A DNA stretch of 10,244 nt, from positions 1 through 10,244 of the forward strand of contig JANLPG010000139.1 of the NCBI GenBank assembly GCA_031367105.1, in the 5' to 3' direction. The notes beneath the pieces were generated by a model, which was not told the DNA's origin, did not search any database, and saw only the letters and a program-made list of their open reading frames with translations. Origin of the DNA: Palsa-1233 sp031367105 (GTDB lineage Bacteria; Gemmatimonadota; Gemmatimonadetes; Gemmatimonadales; GWC2-71-9). How positions within the stretch are numbered: the stretch's first letter is position 1; each line of letters starts with the position of its first letter. The translations under genes and the position numbers were made by a program. Shown here one piece after another: positions 1 to 5,843 of the stretch.

Positions 1-1167
1 GAGTTCGCCGATGACTACCCTCAAGTCGGGAGATGCATTCACCGTCGGAATGGTGGTGAAGAGGTCGACGGCGAGGTCGCCCGCTTCGGCCCGGCTCAGC
101 GCCTCGGCAAGATCCCGGCGGTCGCGGCGGAGGTCCTCCACCTTCCGGCGTTTGTCGATGAACGCCGCGTTGGCGCCCGGCGTGGTCTGGGCCAACCCAG
201 GCGCTACGGGAAGGTCTTCCTTCGGCAGGGTGATGGTCCCGACCCGGAAGCGCTGCAGATTCCCTTCGGCGCCTGCCAGCCGCTGCTGGGCGCTGGTGAG
301 CTGGGTATCCAGGATCGCCGCCTGGGTGGTGAGGCCGCTCTTCTTCATCTCGCCGGCCTTCTGGACGAACACCGCCATCAGGTCGTTGAGTGTCGCTGCG
401 GTTTCGGGACCATCCTGGCCGCGCAGCGAGACGTGCATAAAGCGGGCGGCCCGCCAGGCCATCGTGATGCCCAGCCGCTCCTTGATATCGTCGGCGGCCT
501 CCCGGGGCGTGATGATCTCGAAGCTGTAGGTCCGGCCGAACCAGCGCTTCTCGAGCTGGGGGAGCCAGACGAATCCGAATTCCCTGCCGACGCTGTCCCC
601 CGCCGTTCCGGAGAACTTCCGCGAGGAGTTGGTGTTAACCAGCTCCCAGCGATCACCCTTCTCGCTGACCTTGAAGTCAAAGGTGCCGGTCTGCAGCCGC
701 TCCGGCTGGACGCCAAAGCCAGTGAAGATGTCGGCGTCGGGTCCGCTGGGGCCGTACGGGAGTGGTGGGGCACCGACACGCTTTGGCCCGATGATATAGT
801 GCCGTCGCGCGATGGCGACTGGCTCCACGATCACGTAGTTCGCGAAGAGTTCCTTCCACTGCTCGGACATATAGGCCGGGCCGGCCTGGATCGCCCCGGC
901 GTTGCTCGGCTGGTCGGCGATCAGGATGTCGGCCTGGACCGTGAAGCTCTCGGGACGCAGCCGGGAGACCAACATCCCGCCCCCAAAGCCGACCAGCGAC
1001 AGCAGCAGCACCAGCCACTTGAAGCGCCGGACGGCCGACAGGTAGCGGACCAGCGGGGAGGTGCGGGGACCGCCGCTGGCCCCGGTCACCGAGGCGGTAC
1101 CACCGCCCCCGAAACCGGAAGGAGTCGCCGGCAGATTGCCGGAAAGCGGCGCGAGGTTCGAGGTCAT
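1..1167 (-). CDS. Wzz/GumC-type polysaccharide chain-length determinant, N-terminal part (partial)
   Basis: The reverse strand is open from an ATG at 1167 to the window edge (389 codons, no stop). The N-terminus is a Gly/Ser/Pro-rich cytoplasmic stretch (residues 1-40), then a basic segment ending in RRFKW and one hydrophobic helix at about 51-67 (WLVLLLSLVGFGGGMLV), followed by a long periplasmic region. The stretch at about 247-270, with QDGPETAATLNDLMAVFV, matches the conserved motif (DPxxAaxxxNxl) of Wzz/polysaccharide co-polymerases. After it come two probable coiled-coil segments (about 283-308 and 336-362), as in GumC/Wzc-type proteins. Such proteins sit in the inner membrane and set the length of surface or exported polysaccharide. 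The C-terminal second membrane helix, and any fused tyrosine kinase domain, lie outside the window, so PCP-1, PCP-2a and GumC types cannot be told apart. The Shine-Dalgarno is weak, so the exact start is moderately sure. It is divergent from the two-component operon. Confidence 0.82.
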   Translation of the reverse strand, partial: MTSNLAPLSGNLPATPSGFGGGGTASVTGASGGPRTSPLVRYLSAVRRFKWLVLLLSLVGFGGGMLVSRLRPESFTVQADILIADQPSNAGAIQAGPAYMSEQWKELFANYVIVEPVAIARRHYIIGPKRVGAPPLPYGPSGPDADIFTGFGVQPERLQTGTFDFKVSEKGDRWELVNTNSSRKFSGTAGDSVGREFGFVWLPQLEKRWFGRTYSFEIITPREAADDIKERLGITMAWRAARFMHVSLRGQDGPETAATLNDLMAVFVQKAGEMKKSGLTTQAAILDTQLTSAQQRLAGAEGNLQRFRVGTITLPKEDLPVAPGLAQTTPGANAAFIDKRRKVEDLRRDRRDLAEALSRAEAGDLAVDLFTTIPTVNASPDLRVVIGEL

Positions 1168-1287
1168 AGGGCCTGCACGTGTGAGTGAGCGGCCGGGGGC
1201 CGCGATTGCCTGACGCATCGATTCTATGCAACCCCCATACCGCACGGCGAGGCCCCGGAGCGACACTTTATCGGCAGATGTGTGGCG

Positions 1288-1299
1288 CTGTGTCCACAG
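1288..1299. promoter_or_regulatory. Candidate operator palindrome CTGTG-N2-CACAG
   Basis: A 12-base element with two perfect 5-base arms lies in the middle of the divergent region. A further inverted copy of the left half (GACACA at 1317-1322) lies 28 bases away, about 2.7 helical turns. That spacing could suit a dimeric response regulator binding two sites, but short palindromes also arise by chance. Confidence 0.25.
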
Positions 1300-1442
1300 G
1301 TTGCTGCCGCGGAGTCGACACAACTGCCTCATCCTGGCAACGATTTTACTAAATATGGCGCTATCTTCGATGTATCAGCACCACAGTCACGGCACGCTTT
1401 TCGCCTTGAGGAGTGCAGAGCGGATCCTACGCTCGCGATTTC

Positions 1443-1447
1443 AGGAG
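1443..1447 (+). promoter_or_regulatory. Ribosome binding site AGGAG of the response regulator gene
   Basis: AGGAG ends 9 bases before the ATG at 1457. It is the only good Shine-Dalgarno in the long open frame (open back to 1226) and decides the start at 1457 over upstream ATGs such as 1370. Confidence 0.65.
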
Positions 1448-1456
1448 TCTTGCCCT

Positions 1457-2962
1457 ATGACCGCGGTAACCGGAGCCGGTTCTGGAACCGGCTCGTCGGA
1501 GATGGCACCCGGACGCGATGTCCTCGCCCTTCCGGCTGACATCAAGGCGTCGATCCGGATCCTCATTGTGGACGACGAGCGCACCCTCCGTGAGAGCTGC
1601 GCCTCGGTCCTGCGTGGTGAGGGCTACAGCGTGACTCTGGCAGGACGCGGCGAGGAGGCGCTCGACCTGGTCCGGCGGCGGCAGTTCGACCTGGTACTTG
1701 TCGACCTCTTTATGTCGCAGGTCCCCGGGCTCGAGATCCTGAACGCGGCGCTCGAGGCCAATCGCGACTGCCTGGTCGTCGTGATGACCGGCAATCCCAG
1801 TGTGACGTCCAGCATCGAGGCACTCCGGATGGGTGCCTGGGACTATCTCCCCAAGCCATTCTCTGCCACCCACTTGCAGGTCCTGATCGGGCGCGCCTCC
1901 CACGCCATCCTCAAGGGTCGCGAGGCGGCGGACCTCCGGCTGCAGGTGATGCGGCAGCATTCACATTCCGACAACCTCGCCCTGATCGGAATTTCGCCAT
2001 CGTTCCGCAAGGCGGTGGAACTCGCCCGCAAGGTGGCACCCACCGATGCCTCTGTCTTCATCAGTGGTGAGAGCGGGACCGGCAAGGAAGTCATCGCCCA
2101 ATTCATCCATCAGCACTCGCGCCGCTCGAAGAAGGCGATGGTGCCGATCAACTGCGCCGCCCTTCCCGAGCCATTGCTCGAGTCCGAGGTGTTCGGGCAC
2201 AAGAAGGGCGCCTTCACCGGCGCCGATCGCGACAAGCCTGGGTTGCTCGAGACGGCCAACGGCAGCACGCTCTTCCTCGACGAACTCACCGAGATGTCGC
2301 TCGCGCTTCAGGCCAAACTTCTGCGGGTGGTGCAAGACGGGGTGGTCCGGCGCGTGGGTGCCGAGACCGCGGGCGATCCCGTCGACGTGCGCTTCATCTC
2401 GGCGACCAATCGTGATCCCCAGGAGGCAGTCGAGCGGGGTATCCTGCGGGGCGACCTCTTCTACCGGCTGCGGGTGGTGCCGATCGTGCTGCCGCCGCTC
2501 CGCTCCCGCCCGGAAGACATTGCATTGCTGGCGAACCACTTCCTCGGCGTCTTCTGGCACCGTCACCGACAGATGCCCGATCGGGCCCCTCGCCTGACCG
2601 AGGCGAGCATCGAGTACCTGCGCTCGCGTCCGTGGCGCGGCAATGTGCGGGAGCTGCAAAACGTCATCGAACACGTGGCCGTGCTGGTGGAGCCCGATCA
2701 GCCGATCGAACCGGGCGACATTCCGACCTACGACGACGCCGAGTCGACACCCGAGCGGATGCCGACCGCGCAGCTCGACGGACCATTCCACGACGTGAAG
2801 GATCGGGTCATCGCCCAGTTCGAGCGTGATTATCTGACTCGGCTGATCGCCCGGGCGGTCGGCAATATGTCGAAGGCGGCCCGCCAGGCGAACATCGACC
2901 GCACCACGCTGTACCGCCTGATGGAGAAGCACGGGCTGCAGCGCGACGAGCGCGGGGAGTAA
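1457..2962 (+). CDS. Sigma-54-dependent response regulator (NtrC family: REC, AAA+, Fis-type HTH)
   Basis: 501-residue enhancer-binding protein that would activate RNA polymerase-sigma54 when phosphorylated. The receiver domain (about 33-150) has the acidic pair D39/D40, phospho-acceptor D83 in LVLVDLF, T111 and K133 (PKPF), so it looks functional. The central AAA+ domain has Walker A GESGTGKE (204-211), the sigma-54 contact loop GAFTGA (251-256), Walker B LFLDEL (272-277), and the conserved FYRL and WRGNVREL segments. The C-terminal Fis-type helix-turn-helix is at about 467-493 (NMSKAARQANIDRTTLYRLM). The first 32 residues are a Gly/Ser-rich extension of no known role. The kinase gene follows after one base, so the two are almost certainly co-transcribed. 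The target regulon is not visible, but divergence from a wzz-like gene makes exopolysaccharide control plausible, as in the PrsK/PrsR pairs of exosortase-type loci. That parallel is inference. Confidence 0.93.
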   Translation: MTAVTGAGSGTGSSEMAPGRDVLALPADIKASIRILIVDDERTLRESCASVLRGEGYSVTLAGRGEEALDLVRRRQFDLVLVDLFMSQVPGLEILNAALEANRDCLVVVMTGNPSVTSSIEALRMGAWDYLPKPFSATHLQVLIGRASHAILKGREAADLRLQVMRQHSHSDNLALIGISPSFRKAVELARKVAPTDASVFISGESGTGKEVIAQFIHQHSRRSKKAMVPINCAALPEPLLESEVFGHKKGAFTGADRDKPGLLETANGSTLFLDELTEMSLALQAKLLRVVQDGVVRRVGAETAGDPVDVRFISATNRDPQEAVERGILRGDLFYRLRVVPIVLPPLRSRPEDIALLANHFLGVFWHRHRQMPDRAPRLTEASIEYLRSRPWRGNVRELQNVIEHVAVLVEPDQPIEPGDIPTYDDAESTPERMPTAQLDGPFHDVKDRVIAQFERDYLTRLIARAVGNMSKAARQANIDRTTLYRLMEKHGLQRDERGE

Positions 2963-2963
2963 G

Positions 2964-4019
2964 ATGCTGCTCGACGCTGCCTCTCGCCGCCGTCTGGACG
3001 AGGCGGCAGAGGGGCTCGTGGAGGAATGGCGCCGCTTCTCGGTCGACGCCGTGTCCCAGGGCGAGGTCGCCGCCGCGGTGGCTGAGGCCGTGGCGATGGT
3101 CGACGCTGTTGCCAACGAGCGCACCCTCGAGAGCGGCGAGCCGTCGACTCCCCTCACGCGCCGCGTGGTGACCCTGCTGCGACGCTATCTGCTGGAGCAC
3201 GACGAAGGGATCGAGCCGGGGGGGCTGCGGCCGCTGCTGAAGGCGCTGGAGCAAGTCGCGATTTCGCAGGAACCGCGCTGGTCGGAACGCTTCCAGGACC
3301 GGATGACCGGACCGAGCGGCCTTGATCTGATCGTCGAGGTGGCCCACGACCTCCGCTCGCCGCTCACCTCGATCCTCTTTCTTGCCGAGACGATGCTGCG
3401 CGGGAGCAGCGGCCCGCTCACGCCGCTCCAGGAACGGCAACTCGGCCTGGTCTATTCAGCTGCATTCGGACTCAACTCGGTCGCCTCCGACGTGATCGAA
3501 CTGGTGCGCGGTGGCGATCGGCTGATCAGCCGTGATGCCCAGCCGTTTGCCGTGTCCGACGTGCTCGAATCGGTGCGCGATATCGTGTTGCCGATCGCGG
3601 AGGAGAAAGGGCTCGAACTCCGCTTTGAAGGTCCCGTCAGCGATCGTCGCATCGGGCATCCTGGCGCGCTCAACCGCGTGCTCCTCAATCTCACGACCAA
3701 CGCCCTGAAGTTCACCGCGGAGGGCTTCGTCGAGGTGAAGCTGTCCGACGGTGCGGGCGGGATGCTCGAGTGCTCGGTGCGGGACACCGGTCGCGGGGTT
3801 CCCGACGCGGCGATGGATTCGTTGTTCGAGCCCTTCCGTCGCCGGCAGCAACCCGGTGACTATGCCTTCTCCGGCTCCGGACTCGGACTCTCGATCTGTC
3901 GCAAGCTGGTCGAGGCGATGGGCTCCGACCTCTTCGTATCGACCATTCAGGGGGAGGGGACCCGCTTCGCGTTCACCCTCCCGCTGCCGGTGGCGGGACC
4001 TCACGACCTGATCGGCTGA
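2964..4019 (+). CDS. Soluble sensor histidine kinase (HisKA + HATPase_c)
   Basis: 351-residue kinase, the probable partner of the upstream response regulator. Its ATG sits one base after the regulator's TAA, and its Shine-Dalgarno (GGGGAG, 2954-2959) lies mostly in the regulator's last codons, which suggests coupled translation. The H-box AHDLRSPL gives phospho-acceptor H128. The ATPase domain has an N-box around N242/N246 (LNLTTNALKF), a G1 box DTGRG (274-278), an F-box LFEPF (287-291) and a G2 box GSGLGLSI (304-311), so all catalytic motifs are present. No transmembrane helix, signal peptide or recognisable PAS/GAF domain is seen. The first 120 residues are charged and largely helical, with an unrecognised sensing role. 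The input is therefore likely cytoplasmic or relayed by another protein. Confidence 0.92.
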   Translation: MLLDAASRRRLDEAAEGLVEEWRRFSVDAVSQGEVAAAVAEAVAMVDAVANERTLESGEPSTPLTRRVVTLLRRYLLEHDEGIEPGGLRPLLKALEQVAISQEPRWSERFQDRMTGPSGLDLIVEVAHDLRSPLTSILFLAETMLRGSSGPLTPLQERQLGLVYSAAFGLNSVASDVIELVRGGDRLISRDAQPFAVSDVLESVRDIVLPIAEEKGLELRFEGPVSDRRIGHPGALNRVLLNLTTNALKFTAEGFVEVKLSDGAGGMLECSVRDTGRGVPDAAMDSLFEPFRRRQQPGDYAFSGSGLGLSICRKLVEAMGSDLFVSTIQGEGTRFAFTLPLPVAGPHDLIG

Positions 4020-4028
4020 TTCACCGAA

Positions 4029-4050
4029 GCCCTGCCGGTTGGGGCAGGGC
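4029..4050 (+). terminator. Hairpin terminator after the two-component operon
   Basis: GCCCTGCC (4029-4036) and GGCAGGGC (4043-4050) form a perfect 8-base stem with a 6-base loop, 10 bases after the kinase stop codon. The trailing T-tract is weak (CTCCTACCTTA), so termination may be partial or factor-assisted. Confidence 0.55.
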
Positions 4051-4055
4051 GCTCC

Positions 4056-4061
4056 TACCTT
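4056..4061 (+). promoter_or_regulatory. Candidate -10-like element TACCTT before the acyl ligase gene
   Basis: TACCTT lies just after the terminator hairpin and about 35 bases before the start codon, a sensible place for a promoter. It resembles TATCTT at 1362 and TAGCTT at 5696, each also in front of a gene. No matching -35 box is visible, so this is tentative. Confidence 0.25.
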
Positions 4062-4084
4062 ACGCCTCACCTCGCGACACCTGA

Positions 4085-4090
4085 GGGAGG
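4085..4090 (+). promoter_or_regulatory. Ribosome binding site GGGAGG for a TTG start
   Basis: A strong Shine-Dalgarno lies 3 bases before TTG 4094 and 6 bases before TTG 4097. The spacing favours the second TTG as the start of the acyl ligase. No ATG is available nearby in frame. Confidence 0.6.
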
Positions 4091-4096
4091 CGCTTG

Positions 4097-5656
4097 TTGA
4101 TCACGCATCTAGCCGCGCTCGTCCAGACGAAGGTTGCGCAGCATCCCGATGGGCTTGCTGTGGTCGATGGTGAGCGTCGCGTGGTCTGGTCGGATCTGGC
4201 AGAGCGCGCCAGCGCACTGGCCCGTGCCTTCACTGCCGAGGGGTTGTCGCCGGGCGATCGACTTGCGATCGATCTTCCCACGTCGCTTGAGTGGGTGATC
4301 ACACTCCTCGCCGCCGCTGAGGCAGGGCTGGTGGTCGTACCACTCGACCCCGGCCTCGGCTACCACGAACTCAAGTATCAGTTACGACACGCCGAAGTCG
4401 CCGGCGCCGTGATCCCCGAGTCGGGGATGCCGCTCGACTACCTCGAGCTCTTCGACGAACTGCTGCCCGATCTCCCCTCGTTGCGAGTCATCGTCTACGC
4501 GGGGCCAGGTGCGCGCTGGTTCGACGATCGCGCGGTGCCGTTTGCGGAAATGCTCATCCGCGGACGGCGACAGCCCGCGCGGACCGGCGACTTCGCGGAC
4601 GACACCGCGCTCGCATTGCTGTACACATCAGGCACAATGGGGAAGCCGAAGGGCGTGTTGCTCAGCCATCGCGCGCTGGTGGGCTGTGCCGCCGCGACCG
4701 TGGCTGCGCTCGGGCTCGCCCCCGATGAGCGCGTGCTGATGGTGCTGCCACTCTTCCACGTCTTCGGGCTGAGTGTCCTGCTCTCGGCGATTCAGGCCGG
4801 TGCCACGCTCGTGCTGCTCCCGCGGTTCGAGGCCGAGGCCGCGCTCCGATTGATCGAATCGGAAGCGGTCACGCATCTGCCGGCCGTGCCGACGATTTTT
4901 GAACTACTGATGCGCAATCCGGCGTTCACGCGCACTGATCTCCGCTCCCTGCGCGGAGGTGTGGTGGCGGGAAGCGTGGTCGCTCCGGCGCTGGTGGATC
5001 GGATCCGGAAGTGGTGTGATGTCGAGGTGGCCTATGGCCTCACCGAAGCGGGGCCCACGGTGTGTATGACCCGCAAGGGCGATCTCCCTGCGGTACGTCG
5101 GGGCACGGTTGGGCGACCGCTCGATGGGCTCGATGTCCGGGTGGTCGATGTTCGCAGCGGAGCGCTTCACGGCGCCGATGCGGTTGGTGAACTCGCGGTC
5201 CGGGGCGACACCCTGATGCTGGGTTACCACCGGATGCCGGTTGAGACCGCCCGCAGCTTTACACCCGAAGGGTTCCTGCTGACAGGAGATCTCGCCCACG
5301 TCGATGAGGCGGGAAACGTTTCGATTGTGGCGCGCCGGAAGGAAGTGATCGTCCGAGCTGGCCAGACGGTGACACCCCGGGAAATCGAGGACGTGCTGCG
5401 GACCCACCCCGGTGTGGAGGAGGCCTGCGTGGTGGGGGTGCCCCACGACGTGCTGGGCGAGCTGGTTTGCGCCTGTGTCGTGTTGATCGAAGGCGCGGTG
5501 GTGACCGGAGCCGAGCTTCGCCGGTTCTGCCAGGACCTGCTCTCGGCCACCAAAGTGCCCGACCTGGTCCGCTTCTTCGATTCCCTCCCGATGACCGCGT
5601 CGGGCAAGGTCAAGCGGCAGGAACTGAGCCGGGTGGTGGGCCTCAACAACGGTTAG
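4097..5656 (+). CDS. AMP-forming acyl-CoA ligase (ANL superfamily)
   Basis: 519-residue adenylate-forming enzyme, the usual length for fatty-acid/acyl-CoA synthetases. Such enzymes activate a carboxylate with ATP to an acyl-AMP and usually pass it to CoA. Visible ANL motifs: the phosphate-binding loop YTSGTMGKPKG (176-186), LPLFHVFG (217-224), YGLTEAGP (313-320), LLTGD (394-398), ARRKE (412-416, where the family usually has GRxKD) and the C-terminal catalytic lysine in SGKVKR (K504). No carrier-protein domain, signal peptide or membrane helix is present. The substrate cannot be read from sequence; a medium- or long-chain acid is likely. Two consecutive TTG codons (4094 and 4097) can start it. 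The GGGAGG at 4085-4090 is 6 bases from 4097, so I prefer that one. Acyl-CoA ligases of this kind occur in exosortase-linked polysaccharide loci, which would suit the wzz-like neighbour, but that assignment is inference. Confidence 0.92.
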   Translation: MITHLAALVQTKVAQHPDGLAVVDGERRVVWSDLAERASALARAFTAEGLSPGDRLAIDLPTSLEWVITLLAAAEAGLVVVPLDPGLGYHELKYQLRHAEVAGAVIPESGMPLDYLELFDELLPDLPSLRVIVYAGPGARWFDDRAVPFAEMLIRGRRQPARTGDFADDTALALLYTSGTMGKPKGVLLSHRALVGCAAATVAALGLAPDERVLMVLPLFHVFGLSVLLSAIQAGATLVLLPRFEAEAALRLIESEAVTHLPAVPTIFELLMRNPAFTRTDLRSLRGGVVAGSVVAPALVDRIRKWCDVEVAYGLTEAGPTVCMTRKGDLPAVRRGTVGRPLDGLDVRVVDVRSGALHGADAVGELAVRGDTLMLGYHRMPVETARSFTPEGFLLTGDLAHVDEAGNVSIVARRKEVIVRAGQTVTPREIEDVLRTHPGVEEACVVGVPHDVLGELVCACVVLIEGAVVTGAELRRFCQDLLSATKVPDLVRFFDSLPMTASGKVKRQELSRVVGLNNG

Positions 5657-5695
5657 CGGTTCGGCGCCGTTCTTCCTTCTGCCGGGCTCCCTCCT

Positions 5696-5701
5696 TAGCT
5701 T
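5696..5701 (+). promoter_or_regulatory. Candidate -10-like element TAGCTT before the NYN-LOTUS gene
   Basis: TTAGCTTTC lies in the 187-base gap between the acyl ligase and the NYN gene, after a T/C-rich run. If it is a -10 element, transcription would begin near 5708 and leave a leader of roughly 135 bases before the GTG at 5844. It fits seven of eight positions of the TAnnTTTG -7 element known from Bacteroidetes, but no TTTG -33 box is evident. Confidence 0.28.
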
Positions 5702-5770
5702 TCCCGGCTGTCCGAGATGCGGGGCCAACGGGGCCCTGCCGGACTGAACGCCGTCTCGATCATCGCTCAT

Positions 5771-5806
5771 CCCCGCGCCGCCGCCCTTCGGGGCTCGCGC
5801 CCGGGG
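5771..5806 (+). other. Strong UUCG-capped hairpin in the leader of the NYN-LOTUS gene
   Basis: Nested arms pair CCCC (5771-5774) with GGGG (5803-5806), GCGC (5775-5778) with GCGC (5797-5800), and GCCC (5783-5786) with GGGC (5791-5794), around a TTCG loop closed by C-G, an exceptionally stable tetraloop. The small internal loops are asymmetric. It ends 37 bases before the GTG start and is not followed by a T-tract, so it is better read as a structured leader element than as a terminator of the upstream gene. Confidence 0.5.
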
Positions 5807-5843
5807 ACGCCGAGACCGGGGACGGCCAGACCACAGGATCGTC

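Larger units (their letters stand above)
1168..1456. promoter_or_regulatory. Divergent intergenic control region between wzz-like gene and response regulator
   Basis: These 289 bases separate the two divergent starts. The region is unusually AT-rich at 1341-1367 for this GC-rich window, including TTTTACTAAATATGG and TATCTT, which marks a likely promoter for the rightward operon. On the minus strand TAGAAT (1226-1221) is a possible -10 element about 54 bases upstream of the wzz-like start. No convincing -35 was found for either. A CTGTG-TC-CACAG palindrome lies at 1288-1299, and TGTGTC (1289-1294) is echoed in inverted form by GACACA (1317-1322). These could be regulator-binding sites. The rightward reading frame is open through this region back to 1226, but those upstream codons look non-coding and have no ribosome binding site. 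No sigma-54 promoter (GG-N10-GC) was found here. Confidence 0.4.

Noticed and set aside
433..1188. 251-codon plus-strand open frame
   Set aside because: It lies opposite the wzz-like gene, its translation is low-complexity and resembles no family, and the minus frame gives a coherent protein with a membrane helix and a Wzz motif.
1226..1456. Upstream extension of the response regulator to 578 residues
   Set aside because: The extra residues have no ribosome binding site, overlap AT-rich promoter-like DNA and do not resemble the family. The AGGAG-led ATG at 1457 fits better.
1168..1456. Possible sigma-54 promoter for the divergent genes
   Set aside because: Several TGGC-like matches were tried on both strands (here and elsewhere in the window) but none has GC exactly 10 bases after GG.
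1961..3157. 398-codon minus-strand open frame
   Set aside because: It is antisense to the response regulator and kinase genes, whose motifs are fully intact. Long antisense frames are expected in GC-rich DNA.
5648..5671. AACGG/CCGTT inverted repeat at the end of the acyl ligase gene as a terminator
   Set aside because: The stem is only 5 bases with a 14-base loop. The T/C-rich run after it is suggestive, but the hairpin is too weak to call.
4904..5770. 288-codon minus-strand open frame
   Set aside because: It is antisense to the acyl-CoA ligase, which carries all family motifs.
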